The translations under genes and the position numbers were made by a program. A stretch of DNA of 64,000 bases, taken from JBDGPU01 sp042219525 (GTDB taxonomy: Archaea; Halobacteriota; Halobacteria; Halobacteriales; Haloferacaceae). Shown one piece after another: positions 1 through 9,485 of this stretch; within the stretch, counting starts at the first letter, position 1, and the number at the start of each line of letters is the position of its first letter. Below the pieces are notes generated by a model. That model searched no databases, had not been told where the DNA came from, and saw nothing but the letters and a program-made list of their open reading frames with translations. Location of the stretch: contig JBDGPU010000069.1 of assembly GCA_042219525.1 (NCBI GenBank), positions 62,001 to 126,000 of the forward strand, read 5' to 3'.

Positions 1-768
1 GAGCCCGAGTTCGTCGCTCACGACGTCGGCGATGGCGGTGACCGACGTGGTCGTGCGCGTCCCGAGGTTGTAGGTGTTCATGTCCGCGTCCGCGTGTTCG
101 ACGACGTGACGGATGGCGTCGACGCAGTCCGTGACGTGCATGTACGACTTCTCCTGGCGGCCGTCCCCGAGGATCGTCAGCGTCTCCGGGTCGTCGACGA
201 GCTTCTCGATGAAGTCAGGGACGACGTTCCCGCGCTGGTGCGGGCCGACGATGTTGGCGAAGCGGAAGCACCAGACGGTGAAGTCGTACGAGTGCGCGTA
301 CGTCGAGAGCAGCGCCTCGTCCGCGAGCTTCGAGGAACCGTAGATGCTGATCGGCTCGAGGGGGGCGTAATCCTCCGGCGTCGGCCGCGGGGCCTCGCCG
401 TACACCGTCGAGGAGGAGGTGAAGGCGAGGTTGTCGACGCCGACCTCGTCCATGCGTTCGAGGACGTTGTACGTCATCTCGGTGTTCTCCTCGAACAGCT
501 CGCGGTCGTCCTCGTAGTTCGTGTCCGTGTACGCGGCGAAGTGGAAGACGACGTCGAGGTCGCCGGTGACCGCGTCGGCGACGTCGGCGGCGTCGGTCAT
601 GTCGGCCTCGACGAACTCCGCACCGTCGGGCACTCGCTCGTGGTCGCCTTTCGAGAGGTCGTCGGCAACGCGGACGAGCTCGGCGTCGTCGACCAGTTCG
701 GCGGCGAGGTGGCTCCCGACGAGTCCCGCCCCGCCGGTGATCAGCACGCGTGCGTCGGAGAGTTGCAT
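1..768 (-). CDS. NAD-dependent epimerase/dehydratase (UDP-glucose 4-epimerase type), 3' end cut off
   Basis: The reading frame starts at an ATG (768 on the minus strand) and stays open for 256 codons to the window edge, so the C-terminus is missing. Near the N-terminus is the Rossmann NAD-binding glycine motif GGAGLVGS. A YGSSK motif matches the YxxxK catalytic pair of extended short-chain dehydrogenases, and a TSSSTVYG stretch precedes it. These enzymes interconvert or dehydrate nucleotide sugars in the cytoplasm, usually for glycan or S-layer glycosylation. The exact substrate cannot be read from the sequence. It is divergent from trm56, with 144 bases between the start codons. The family call is firm; GalE rather than another epimerase is an inference. 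Confidence 0.85.
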   Translation of the reverse strand, partial: MQLSDARVLITGGAGLVGSHLAAELVDDAELVRVADDLSKGDHERVPDGAEFVEADMTDAADVADAVTGDLDVVFHFAAYTDTNYEDDRELFEENTEMTYNVLERMDEVGVDNLAFTSSSTVYGEAPRPTPEDYAPLEPISIYGSSKLADEALLSTYAHSYDFTVWCFRFANIVGPHQRGNVVPDFIEKLVDDPETLTILGDGRQEKSYMHVTDCVDAIRHVVEHADADMNTYNLGTRTTTSVTAIADVVSDELGL

Positions 769-912
769 GTGCACCACTTTTCGCGGGGTCGCAAGTGCGT
801 TCTGGTGTGGAGCGAGCGGCGCGAGGCGTTAGCACCATTCGCCACCGTAGCCCCGCTCGCCACCGGCTCGCCGTGTCGAAAGCTCCTAACCCGCGCTGGC
901 CGTAGGGAGCCT

Positions 913-1488
913 ATGCAAACTGACCACGAGGTCGCCGTGCTCCGGTACGGACACCGACCGGGACGCGACGACCGGATGACGACCCACGTCGGGCTCACGG
1001 CGCGTGCCCTGGGGGCCGACCGGGCCATCTTCCCCGACAACGCGACCCAGCCCGCCGAAACCGTCCGCGACATCACCGGTCGCTTCGGCGGGCCGTTCGA
1101 AGTCGAGCTCCGCGAGGACCAGTCGGCCATCGTCCGCGACTGGGAGGGCACCGTCGTCCACCTCACGATGTACGGACTCCCGGTGCAGGACGTCGAAAGC
1201 GACGTGCGCGAGGCCACAACCGAGGAGCCGGTGCTCGTCGTCGTCGGCGGCGAGAAGGTGCCGTGGGACCTCTACGAGGAGGCCGATTTCAACGTCGGCG
1301 TCACGAACCAGCCGCACTCCGAGGTTGCCGGCCTCGCGGTCTTCCTCGACCGGCTCTTCGACGGCGCGGAGCTCGACCAGAAGTGGGAGGATGCAGAGCG
1401 CGACGTGATCCCGAAGGCGACCGGGAAGAAGGTCGTCGACGTCGCTGGCGACGACGTCAACAGGCCCGACGGCGCGGACGACGAATAG
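913..1488 (+). CDS. trm56: tRNA (cytidine(56)-2'-O)-methyltransferase, aTrm56
   Basis: This 191-residue protein opens with RYGHRPGRDDRMTTHVGL (about residues 11-28), the characteristic start of archaeal Trm56. Trm56 is a SPOUT methylase that 2'-O-methylates C56 in the tRNA T-loop using S-adenosylmethionine. The later VVVGGEKVPWDLYEEAD and NQPHSEVAGLAVFLDR segments fit the trefoil-knot cofactor site. Length is close to the usual 170-190 residues, and the tail is a short acidic halophilic extension. The ATG at 913 is chosen because conservation begins there; the same frame is open far upstream only because it runs antisense through the epimerase gene. Confidence 0.93.
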   Translation: MQTDHEVAVLRYGHRPGRDDRMTTHVGLTARALGADRAIFPDNATQPAETVRDITGRFGGPFEVELREDQSAIVRDWEGTVVHLTMYGLPVQDVESDVREATTEEPVLVVVGGEKVPWDLYEEADFNVGVTNQPHSEVAGLAVFLDRLFDGAELDQKWEDAERDVIPKATGKKVVDVAGDDVNRPDGADDE

Positions 1489-1506
1489 CCTGCCGAAGGG
1501 ACGGAT

Positions 1507-2268
1507 TCAGACGCGTCGATAATTTCCGAGCCGCGTCCCGTCGAGCAGATACGCGTCGCCGTCGTCGAGGGCGTCCGGGAGGAAGGGCGCGAGGAACTCC
1601 TGACCCTCGACGTTTATCCACGTCCCACCCGAGCGGTCGTTGAACGCAGGGAACACGACGAGTTCGGGATCGTTCCACGTCTCGTTCACGTCGGGCCCGA
1701 CCTCGGCGATGAACGGCTCCTTTTTTAAGGGCCCACGGAGCCAGGCGCGCTCCGTCCGGCTGCCCCCGACGACGTCCTCCAGTTTGACCTGCGGGTGTTC
1801 GTGGCCTATGCAGACCACGTCGGCGCCGAGCACTTCGGCGTCCGGCCAGGTGTGGCCGTGCACGAACCCCACGTCACCGATTCGTCCACCACCGGAATGG
1901 ATGACGTCGAGGTCGGCCGCGAACTCCTCGGCCACGCCCGGGTCGTGGTTCCCGACGACGAGCGTGAACGGGATCCGTTCGGTGACGGCGTCGATCAGGG
2001 CCTCCAGCTCGTCGCGCTCCTCCCCCTCGGGCGCGGCGATGCGGTGCGCGAGATCCCCGAGCACGACGAGTCGGTCCGCGTCGGTGTCGGAAAGCAGCGA
2101 GAGCAGTCGCTCGCGACGGACGGCCGCGTTGCTCTCGAGTTCGACGCCGCGCTGATACCGGAGGCCGACCTCGATGCCGGCGTGGTAGTCGGCGACGACG
2201 AGCGCGCGTTCGTCCGGGATGTCGGCGACCGCCGCCGGGGCGTCCGGGACGGGCTCGACCAGCGCCAT
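1507..2268 (-). CDS. rpe: RPA-associated metallophosphoesterase (calcineurin-like)
   Basis: A 253-residue calcineurin-like phosphoesterase. Metal-binding motifs are visible in order: VVADYHAG near residue 30, VVLGDLAH, VVGNHD, then VHGHTWP and CIGHEHPQ. It ends the minus-strand rpa1-rpap1-rpe operon: its ATG at 2268 overlaps the stop of the upstream gene by one base (TGATG), so the two are translationally coupled. Family knowledge: in Haloferax volcanii the rpa1 operon has this same third gene, named rpe. Its nucleic-acid substrate is not established by the sequence. A start 39 bases upstream exists but would lie inside the previous gene. Confidence 0.88.
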   Translation of the reverse strand: MALVEPVPDAPAAVADIPDERALVVADYHAGIEVGLRYQRGVELESNAAVRRERLLSLLSDTDADRLVVLGDLAHRIAAPEGEERDELEALIDAVTERIPFTLVVGNHDPGVAEEFAADLDVIHSGGGRIGDVGFVHGHTWPDAEVLGADVVCIGHEHPQVKLEDVVGGSRTERAWLRGPLKKEPFIAEVGPDVNETWNDPELVVFPAFNDRSGGTWINVEGQEFLAPFLPDALDDGDAYLLDGTRLGNYRRV

Positions 2269-4058
2269 CAGATGGCCTTCAGCGTGCCCTCGCCGGGCTC
2301 GTAACACTGCCCACCCATCAGCGCGTCCTGGATGGCGTCCTCGACGGCGCTCGGGTCGACGCCGTACTCGTCGACGACAGCGGCGACGACGGCCTCACGG
2401 TCGGCACCGTCGCCGTCGTCGAGGTCGGTCATCGCGTCGACGACGGCGTCCTCGAGGTCGACGTCCTCGGCCGCCTGCTCGTCGTCGGTCTCGGCCTCGG
2501 CAGTCTCGGATTCGTCGGTCGCACTCGGTTCTGCAGCTGATTCGGGTTCTATGGCCTCGTCCGCGACCGGCTCCGTGTCGGCCTCGGCACCAGCCCCGCC
2601 GCCTTCCTCGGCTTCCAGCTCGTCGAGCTCCTCCGGATCGGGAACGTCGATGTCGGCCTCGCCGGGTTCCTCGACTTCCGTCCCGGTCGAGAAGTCCGTC
2701 CCGAACTCGGATTCGATCTCCTCGCGTTCCTCCTCGTCCAGTTCGTACATGTCCTCCTCGCCGTCCGTCCCGCCAGCGACGGGACCGTCCTCGCCCATGG
2801 TCGAGCCCGTCTCCGAGCCGCTCTCGACGCCGGGTTCGGCGACCGATTCGGCTGTCGAGGGACCCTCGTCGACAGTTTCGGACTCCGCGTCGAAGGAGCC
2901 GAGGTCGTCGGCGGTGTCGGTCGAGGTACCCGACGGTTCCGCGGGCTCGTCGACCTCGGTATCGGTTTCGAGTTCGTCGTCGAACTCGTCGAGGCCGTCC
3001 GATTCCGTCGATTCCACGTCCGGTGATTCCGGTTCGTCGGCGGGGGCGGTCGTGCTGGTTTCGACCGCAGCATCCGACGATTCGGTCCCGGCCGTCGCAT
3101 CCGTCGTTTCCGTCACGTCGTCCGCGCTTTCCGCTGCAGTTTCTGTCGACGGTGACGCATCCGTCGACGCCCCTTCCGTCGTCGCGGGTTCGGCTTCGGC
3201 CGCAGTCTCGTCAGTCGCCGCCTCGGTTGCTGCTTCCTCCCCAGTTGCGTCCTCCGCTTCGTTCGCGTCGGCCGCCGCCGTTGCTACGTCGGCTGACGGC
3301 TCGGACTCGGAGATCACCGTTTCGTCGACGACGACGTCGGTGTCGGGCAGCGGACCGATGTCGGCGGCTCCGCCTTCGTCGGGCGCGAGGTCCGGCGCGC
3401 GGACGTCGTCACGGTCGCCGGCGACGACCTCCAGCGCGTCGACGGCCATCCGCCGGACTGCTTCGAGGTACGCCGGCGACGTGCGGTAGTGGTCGAGCGC
3501 GCGCGGGACGCCGGCCCCGAGCGCGGCGGGAGCACCGCCGGCTTCGAGCGCAGCGCGCAAGTCGTCACCGCGGAGGTCCGAGTCGAGCGCCTTCGCGAAC
3601 ACCGCGAGGCGGTCGAGGGTCGCCTCCGCCGCCGTGACTGTCCAGCGGTCGCGGGTTTCGGCGTCGACCTCGTTGAGGCTCTCCGGGCGCACCGAGGTGA
3701 ACACGCGGTCGGAGTCCTCGGGTTCGAAGGTACGAGCCTTCCCCGTGATCGAGACGAAGCTTGGCGGGTCGGCGCGCTCGAGGAACGTCTGTTCGTCAGG
3801 CTGGTACTGGCCCGCGTATGTGACGAACGCGCCAGTCGGGTCGACCACGCGCCCGCGACGCGTGTCGTCGTTGATGTGCTCGACTTCAGTGAGCACGCCG
3901 ACCGCGAACAGCCGGTTCACGCGGAGGCCGGTTGGCGTGACGACGTAGTTCGGCGCGCGCTCCTCGTCGCTCTCGGAGTACGACAGCGTCGCGTCGTCGA
4001 ATTCGGCCGCGAAGAGGCGGTAGGCGACCTCTCGCGTCCCGGGGCCGTCGTCGCTCAT
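2268..4058 (-). CDS. rpap1: RPA-associated protein RPAP1 (COG3390 family)
   Basis: A 596-residue acidic protein. Residues about 1-140 have the REVAYRLFAAEFDDA start and the VVTPTGLRVNRLFAVGVLTE / AGQYQPDE / VSITGKARTF pattern of archaeal RPA-associated proteins, an OB-fold-like domain. Residues about 240-530 are a long Glu/Asp/Ala/Thr/Ser-rich linker, much longer than I would expect for the family. The last 60 residues look like a small winged-helix domain. It sits between rpa1 (ATGA overlap, 4058) and rpe (TGATG overlap, 2268). Knowledge: RPAP1 works with RPA1 in single-stranded DNA binding and repair in Haloferax. The linker also makes long antisense frames that are not genes. Confidence 0.88.
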   Translation of the reverse strand: MSDDGPGTREVAYRLFAAEFDDATLSYSESDEERAPNYVVTPTGLRVNRLFAVGVLTEVEHINDDTRRGRVVDPTGAFVTYAGQYQPDEQTFLERADPPSFVSITGKARTFEPEDSDRVFTSVRPESLNEVDAETRDRWTVTAAEATLDRLAVFAKALDSDLRGDDLRAALEAGGAPAALGAGVPRALDHYRTSPAYLEAVRRMAVDALEVVAGDRDDVRAPDLAPDEGGAADIGPLPDTDVVVDETVISESEPSADVATAAADANEAEDATGEEAATEAATDETAAEAEPATTEGASTDASPSTETAAESADDVTETTDATAGTESSDAAVETSTTAPADEPESPDVESTESDGLDEFDDELETDTEVDEPAEPSGTSTDTADDLGSFDAESETVDEGPSTAESVAEPGVESGSETGSTMGEDGPVAGGTDGEEDMYELDEEEREEIESEFGTDFSTGTEVEEPGEADIDVPDPEELDELEAEEGGGAGAEADTEPVADEAIEPESAAEPSATDESETAEAETDDEQAAEDVDLEDAVVDAMTDLDDGDGADREAVVAAVVDEYGVDPSAVEDAIQDALMGGQCYEPGEGTLKAI

Positions 4059-5437
4059 CGGTCCACCTCTTCTGCTGCGGCAGATCCATCTACCGCCGCG
4101 TCTGCGTCGTTACCGACCGGCACGCCACCGTCGGCGGCGACTTCGCCGTCATCGCCCTCGGCGCCGTCGTTCAGCTTCGACAGCACGTCGCGGGCCTGGT
4201 CTGTCGGGTCGCTGGTCGCGCGCTCGAACTCCTCCGCGTCGAGGTTCGCGCCGTAGTCGTCGACGGAAAGGTTCCCGCGCACGCGGAACGCGTGGCCGAC
4301 GAGCTTCTCGCGGATGGTGTCCGCGACGACCTCCTTGTCCATCGCTTCCGTCGCGGCGTCGAGTGCGTCGTCGACGTCGCCGCCGTACACCTCGGCGGTG
4401 AGTTCGTCGTCGAGGACGACGGTGACCGTGTCAGTGCCGTCGTCGAGGATGGCCTTCACGCGGAGGTCGTCCTCGCCGTCGACCTCGCCGTGACTCCGGC
4501 ACTGGCCGTTCTGGACGACGCGGCCGCAGTCGGGACAGCGCTCGATGAGCCCGGAGCCGTCCCGGACCTCGAGCACGTTGCCCTCGACCTGCACGTCGAA
4601 CTTGCCGCCGGAGCCGACCGCCTCGGCGACGGAGAGCTTCGGGGCCTCCTCCTTCACCTCGACCGGCTCGTCGAGCGGAGTGACTTCCGTGAACTCCGTC
4701 AGGTTGATCGAGGGGACACCGCGGAACTCGCGGACGTAGACGTCCTCGATTCGCAGGTCCGCGCCGACTTCGAGTTCGGGTCGGGGGTCCCAGTCGGTGA
4801 ACGGGAGGCGCCCCGTCTCGTCACCGAGGATGCCCTCGACGATGTCCGTCTCGCCGTCACGCCCGGAGATCGTCTTCGACTCGGCCTCGAGGACGCGAAC
4901 CTCGACGTTGCGGCCGCGGTCGCCCGCGTTGACGTCGATGAGGGAGCGGTCGCCACCGACGTCGTACGGTACCTCGACGTCCTCCTCGGCGATGGCGACG
5001 GTCGTCGAGTCGTTGAGGTTGAGCTCCGGCTCGCCGTCCCACTCGCGGACGCCGGCGTTACCGATGGTCAGGGAGTCCCCCGGTTCGAAGCCGAAGTCCT
5101 GCCAGGCGGTGAAGGAGATGCGCCCGGACTCGTCCGCGAGTTCTCCCTCGCGGATCGTGATGTCCTCGCCCTGGTACCGGATCGTGCGCGTCCCGACCGT
5201 GAGCGCCGTCACCATGACCGTTACGTTGCTGTGCTCGGTCGTCACGTCGGCGACGTCGACGGAGTCGGGCTCCGGCGAGGAACCACCCGAACTCTCACCG
5301 TGTTTGCGGCGGACGCTCTGTTTCGCCTCGTCGATCGGCACGCTGTACTCCAGCAGGTTCTCCAGGTCGGCTTTGACCTCCGATTTGTCAACACCGAGGG
5401 CGGAGGCAAGCTCCTCGGCATGTTTGTCGATTTCCAT
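4055..5437 (-). CDS. rpa1: Replication protein A, three OB folds plus zinc finger (RPA1)
   Basis: A 460-residue single-stranded DNA-binding protein. An N-terminal helical segment (1-50) precedes three OB-fold regions at about 65-155, 170-260 and 275-400. The third contains a zinc finger CPDCGRVVQNGQCRSH. The C-terminus is acidic and Ala-rich. The repeated pattern of ITIREGELADESGRISFTAW and DIVEGILGDETGRLPFTDW marks OB1 and OB2. Start chosen at the ATG 5437 (MEIDKHAEELASALGV); upstream codons have no halophilic protein character. The three-OB architecture plus downstream rpap1 and rpe matches the essential Haloferax rpa1 operon rather than the single-OB rpa3 operon. Its stop overlaps rpap1 by four bases. 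Confidence 0.92.
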   Translation of the reverse strand: MEIDKHAEELASALGVDKSEVKADLENLLEYSVPIDEAKQSVRRKHGESSGGSSPEPDSVDVADVTTEHSNVTVMVTALTVGTRTIRYQGEDITIREGELADESGRISFTAWQDFGFEPGDSLTIGNAGVREWDGEPELNLNDSTTVAIAEEDVEVPYDVGGDRSLIDVNAGDRGRNVEVRVLEAESKTISGRDGETDIVEGILGDETGRLPFTDWDPRPELEVGADLRIEDVYVREFRGVPSINLTEFTEVTPLDEPVEVKEEAPKLSVAEAVGSGGKFDVQVEGNVLEVRDGSGLIERCPDCGRVVQNGQCRSHGEVDGEDDLRVKAILDDGTDTVTVVLDDELTAEVYGGDVDDALDAATEAMDKEVVADTIREKLVGHAFRVRGNLSVDDYGANLDAEEFERATSDPTDQARDVLSKLNDGAEGDDGEVAADGGVPVGNDADAAVDGSAAAEEVDR

Positions 5438-5591
5438 CGAACAGAGTTTCGGCGTCATTCCACAAAAGGGTTGCTCGCTGCCGTTCGCGGGGGAGATCCG
5501 CCGTCGGGCGATTCCCCCGAAGGCGATTCCGACGAGGGCGATCGACCGCGAGCACCGAAACGCCCAACTCCGCGGCGGCGGAGGAGGGAGT

Positions 5592-6257
5592 ATGCACGTC
5601 GTCGTCAACGCAGCACAGAGCGTCGACGGGAAGCTGGCGACGCACCGCCGCGAGCAACTGCGGATCTCGGGGCCCGAGGACTTCGACCGAGTCGACCGCC
5701 TCCGGGCGTCCGTCGACGCGATCCTGGTCGGCGTCGGGACCGTCGTCGCCGACGACCCCCACCTCACGCTGGACGAGGAGGACCGCCGCGTGGAGCGGCT
5801 TCGAAACGGCCGCCCGGGCAACCCCGCCCGCGTCGTCGCCGACTCGACGGGCCGGACGCCGACGGACGCGCGCATCCTCGACGACGCCGCGGAAACGGTC
5901 CTGCTAGTCGGTGAAGACGCGGACGAGAACCGGCGGGAGGCGCTCGCTGACGCCGGTGCCGACCTCGTCGTCGCCGGCGACGAGCGCGTCGACCTCGCGG
6001 CCGGGCTCGGTGCCCTCGAGGACCGCGGCATCGACCGGCTGATGGTCGAAGGCGGTGGCGAACTGATCTTCTCGCTGTTCGACGCCGGCCTCGTCGACGA
6101 GCTCTCGGTCTACGTCGGCTCGCTGGTGATCGGCGGCCGCGACGCGCCGACGCTGGCCGACGGCGACGGCTTCGTGGAGGAGTTTCCCGAGCTGGATCTC
6201 ACCGGAACCGAGCAACTGGACGACGGGATCGTGCTGTCGTACGACGTGAGCGACTGA
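5592..6257 (+). CDS. arfC: 2,5-diamino-6-(ribosylamino)pyrimidinone 5'-phosphate reductase
   Basis: A 221-residue protein of the RibD C-terminal (dihydrofolate-reductase-like) fold. It starts VVVNAAQSVDGKLAT, has ILVGVGTVVADDPHLT near residue 45, and carries the signature LMVEGGGELIFSLFDAGLVDELSVYV near residues 155-180. This is the stand-alone archaeal reductase (MJ0671/RIB7 type) that reduces the ribose ring of the riboflavin precursor with NADPH before deamination. Length matches the family. It is transcribed divergently from rpa1, with 154 bases between the starts. The ATG at 5592 follows a GAGGAGGGAG purine run that could act as a ribosome binding site. Confidence 0.9.
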   Translation: MHVVVNAAQSVDGKLATHRREQLRISGPEDFDRVDRLRASVDAILVGVGTVVADDPHLTLDEEDRRVERLRNGRPGNPARVVADSTGRTPTDARILDDAAETVLLVGEDADENRREALADAGADLVVAGDERVDLAAGLGALEDRGIDRLMVEGGGELIFSLFDAGLVDELSVYVGSLVIGGRDAPTLADGDGFVEEFPELDLTGTEQLDDGIVLSYDVSD

Positions 6258-6272
6258 CCTGCTCGGCCTCGG

Positions 6273-8705
6273 TTAAAATCGGTCGAGCGCGAACGAGAGC
6301 ATGTCCGGGCTCACGGGCTGGAACTCCTCGCGTTCGTGTTCCGGGAGGTGCGAGCGGACCGAGTTCCACGAGTCGCGAGCGTACCGCCCGTCGAGAAAGA
6401 CCCGGACGCCGCGCTCTTCCGGGCCGCGGATCACGCGCCCGATCGCCTGTCGGGCCTTGCGGACGGCGGGCACCGTCAGCGCCGTCTCGAAGCCGTCGCC
6501 GAACTGTCGGTCGTAGGCGGCGACGACGGCCTGCGTTCGTGGCTGGGCCGTGTTGATGATCGGGACCCCGCAGACGACGGCGGCGGCGAGGCGGTCGCCG
6601 CGGTAGTCGACGCCCTCGGTCAGGGTGCCGCGCAGGCTCGTCACGAGCACCTTGTCCGCGCCCGCGAAGAAGTCGTCCTTCAGCGACTGCGTCTCGCGGT
6701 CGCCGCTCGATTCGTCGAGCAGCACCGGTTTGTCGAGCCGGTCGTCGAGCTCGCCGGCCATCCACTCCGCCTCGGCATAGTTCGGCATGCCGACGAGGAC
6801 GTTGCCGTCGCGCCTGGCGACCTCCGCCGTCGAGTCGACGTAGACGAGCCGCGTCTCGTTCGACTCGCCGGGCGGCCCGCGGTTGCTGTGGGTGAACTTC
6901 GGCGCGTCGACGGCGAAGCTCGCGCGGTTCTCCTCCGGGAAGCCGAGCCCGTATGTTCGGTCGACGACCGGGCGGCCCTTATCCTCCAGATGGTCGAGCC
7001 CGGTCACCTCGCGGAACACGTCCATGGGTTCGAGCGTCGCGCTCATCAGGACGCCGCCGCCGAACTCCGCGAGCCGGCGGCCGATGGCCTGGCTCGGCAG
7101 GCAGTTCACCAGCGAGAACCGGGCGTTGAACGCGCGTCGCCAGCTTTCGGGGGGTTCGGTCTCGTCCCAGGTCCGTTCGAGTTCGATGGACCGGAAGAAC
7201 GTCTCGTGGTCCTCGCGGTACCAGGCGTTGATCGTGCGACCCACGCCGGGCGCGGCGCGCTGGGTGTCCTCGCCCTCCAGTTCGTTGAGCACGCGCTCGA
7301 CGACGGCGCCGACCGGCTCCGCGCGGGCCCACACTTCGTCGCCGTGGCCGGCAGCCATCGCCCACTCGGTGATCTCGTCCTCCTCGGGCGTGTCGGGGTC
7401 GCGGAGCGGGAGTTCCGCGTCGTCGAGGTCGGCGAGGTTCGCGCGCCAGTCCGGGCGCTCGCGGTCGAGGTGGGCCTTCACGCGGCGGTCGAGCTCCTCG
7501 CGGAGGTCGCCGTAGAAGTCGCGGACGGCTTCGAGCTGGGCGAGGGTCACGTCGCTGTCCTCCAGCTCGCCGCGCACCAGGTCGGCGTCGTCCGTGTAGC
7601 TCCCCTCGTCGTCGAACTTGAGCGGCTGAATGACGCGGGTGATCTCGGCTTCCGCGTCGCGGAGGCTCACGTCGGCGACGGCGTCGCTGACGAGGTCACG
7701 GACGCGGGGCTCCAGCATGTGCGCCTCGTCGCAGACGACGTACGTCGCGTCGTCGAGCAGCGCACCGGTCATCGAGCCGGTCGTCATGGGGTCGAAAGCG
7801 TGGTAGTAGTTCCCGATGACGACCTCGACCTCCGGCACGAGCGCGCCCATCACGGAGTGAGGGCAGGAGCCGTGGCTGGCCGACAGCCTGACGAGCTCGT
7901 CGTCGTCGACGTGGCCGAGTTCGGTCACGTCGAACGGGACCGCTTCCGCGGCGTCGCCCTCGTCGGGCATGTCCTCGAGGAACCCGGCGTAGAACGGACA
8001 GTACTCGGTGTCGCCGTACTCCTCGGTGTCGGGCTTGTAGGGGGTGGGCTCGCCGTCGACGCTCAGGTAGCTCGCCGCGGCGGCACCGCCATCCGCGCCC
8101 CCATCCGCGCCCGAATCCGCGATACCGACCTGCTGGCTGCGGGCCTCGCTGGCGAGTTGGCTCGCGGTCGCTGGGCCGTCCTCGCCAGTAAGGTTGCGTG
8201 TGCGCTCGCGGAGACCCTCGCAGCGCTCGTAGACGTTCTCGCGGTCGACGCCGCCGCGGTTCTCCCGGGCGTACGGGCAGACGTCGGCCTTGCCGACGAG
8301 CGTGAGGCCCGAGATCGGCTCGTAGTTCTCCGGGAGGTTCCCGTTGATCGTCTCCAGGTCCGTCTCGAACTGGCGCAGCTGCTGTTTGACGCTGGTGAGC
8401 ACGAGCACCCGCTCGAAGTCGGAGTCTGGGTCGCGCACGCGGTCGAGGCCGGCCGTGAGCGCGAGCATCGTCTTCCCCGTCCCGCAGGCGCCCTCGAGCG
8501 CGAGGAAGCCGTCGTCCTCGGCGGCCTCGATGGCGGCGTCGATGCCGTCGGCTTGCTCGGGGTACGGCTCCGGATGGCCGAAGAAGTCCATCCACTCGGC
8601 GTCGGTCGTCACTGCGCGTGGGTTGTGCGCTCTCGGGTTTAAACCCTTCCAGCGAGCGAGGTGGAGTTGGATTTCATAGATGAACTGCGTCTCCTCGAAA
8701 GCCAT
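6273..8705 (-). CDS. XPD/Rad3-family Fe-S DNA helicase (DinG-like)
   Basis: An 810-residue superfamily 2 helicase. Walker A EGACGTGKT lies at residues 71-79 and the DEAH box (VVCDEAHML) at about 323. Four cysteines between them (near 142 in VCPYAREN, 161 in ERCEG, 235 in YCPFYAG and 280 in SCPHSV) have the spacing of the XPD iron-sulphur cluster. C-terminal helicase motifs include SLRGTLTEGVDYRGDRL and QAIGRVIRGPEERG. Such enzymes unwind DNA 5' to 3' in repair or transcription. Start set at the ATG 8705 (MAFEETQFIYE). Haloarchaea have more than one Rad3 paralogue, so I give no symbol. Confidence 0.9.
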   Translation of the reverse strand: MAFEETQFIYEIQLHLARWKGLNPRAHNPRAVTTDAEWMDFFGHPEPYPEQADGIDAAIEAAEDDGFLALEGACGTGKTMLALTAGLDRVRDPDSDFERVLVLTSVKQQLRQFETDLETINGNLPENYEPISGLTLVGKADVCPYARENRGGVDRENVYERCEGLRERTRNLTGEDGPATASQLASEARSQQVGIADSGADGGADGGAAAASYLSVDGEPTPYKPDTEEYGDTEYCPFYAGFLEDMPDEGDAAEAVPFDVTELGHVDDDELVRLSASHGSCPHSVMGALVPEVEVVIGNYYHAFDPMTTGSMTGALLDDATYVVCDEAHMLEPRVRDLVSDAVADVSLRDAEAEITRVIQPLKFDDEGSYTDDADLVRGELEDSDVTLAQLEAVRDFYGDLREELDRRVKAHLDRERPDWRANLADLDDAELPLRDPDTPEEDEITEWAMAAGHGDEVWARAEPVGAVVERVLNELEGEDTQRAAPGVGRTINAWYREDHETFFRSIELERTWDETEPPESWRRAFNARFSLVNCLPSQAIGRRLAEFGGGVLMSATLEPMDVFREVTGLDHLEDKGRPVVDRTYGLGFPEENRASFAVDAPKFTHSNRGPPGESNETRLVYVDSTAEVARRDGNVLVGMPNYAEAEWMAGELDDRLDKPVLLDESSGDRETQSLKDDFFAGADKVLVTSLRGTLTEGVDYRGDRLAAAVVCGVPIINTAQPRTQAVVAAYDRQFGDGFETALTVPAVRKARQAIGRVIRGPEERGVRVFLDGRYARDSWNSVRSHLPEHEREEFQPVSPDMLSFALDRF

Positions 8706-8724
8706 CCCAGACCACTCAGCCCTT

Positions 8725-9339
8725 TCAGCGCACCGGGAAATGCTTGTAGTGCCAGCCGTCCTGATCGAAAACGAGCTGATTCGTCCGTTCTGCATAGACC
8801 GTCGCGTGGAGCGGGGGGTCCGTGGTGACAGGGTCGATGAGCATTTTCAACCCGCCCCAGAAGTCGTAACCGTCCGGGTCGGCGAGGTGGATTCGTACCT
8901 TTCGGCCGAACCATCGATACGTTCGCCCCCCGTCCTCCCTGGGCTCGAAGACGCCCTGCATCTCCGGTTCATCTGCCGGATTTCCGACGTCGTACGTCTC
9001 GATCGTGGTGCCGGTTCCTCCCTTCTCGATCATCTCGTCACAGCGTATCGTTACCTCCTGACCGGCCTCGTTTTCGACTGCCCTGTCGAACTCGATCAGC
9101 ATCGCCACCCCCGATTCGGGGGTTCGAAACGGTGTCTCCGTCCCGTCCACTGTGGGAGGTTCGGTGGATGTACTCGTCCGGGTTCGGGAATTCGTCGGCG
9201 TCTGCGTCGGGGTACTCGATGTCGACACCGAGGTGGACGACGTACTCTTTTCGGGAGTGGAATTCCGGCGGCTTCCGCACCCGGCGAATGGAACCACACT
9301 GGCACCGAGAGCGCGGAGGAGGGCTCGTCTGGAGTTCAT
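8725..9339 (-). CDS. Predicted Tat-type lipoprotein of unknown function
   Basis: A 204-residue protein. It starts MNSRRALLRALGASVVPFAGC: a twin-arginine stretch, a short hydrophobic region and a lipobox-like FAGC, as in haloarchaeal Tat lipoproteins. A Ser/Thr-rich linker (about 25-75) follows, then a globular acidic domain with IRCDEMIEK and a C-terminal YAERTNQLVFDQDGWHYKHFPV. I do not recognise the mature domain. It is expected on the outer face of the membrane. Base composition is less GC-rich than its neighbours, and its promoter region (9340-9480) is AT-rich. Starts further upstream are in frame but would hide the signal peptide. Confidence 0.7.
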   Translation of the reverse strand: MNSRRALLRALGASVVPFAGCGSRRNSTPEKSTSSTSVSTSSTPTQTPTNSRTRTSTSTEPPTVDGTETPFRTPESGVAMLIEFDRAVENEAGQEVTIRCDEMIEKGGTGTTIETYDVGNPADEPEMQGVFEPREDGGRTYRWFGRKVRIHLADPDGYDFWGGLKMLIDPVTTDPPLHATVYAERTNQLVFDQDGWHYKHFPVR

Positions 9340-9485
9340 ATTTTTGAGATGGGGAAGGATACTTTTAGTCTGTTCGCCGAATAATGGATTCTTGCCTTTG
9401 ACCGGATATAGAATTAGCTTATTTGAACAGTGCCGCGAGCCCCAGGGCGAAACTCTTTGAGGCACGGGCGGCACGGTTCCAGTAG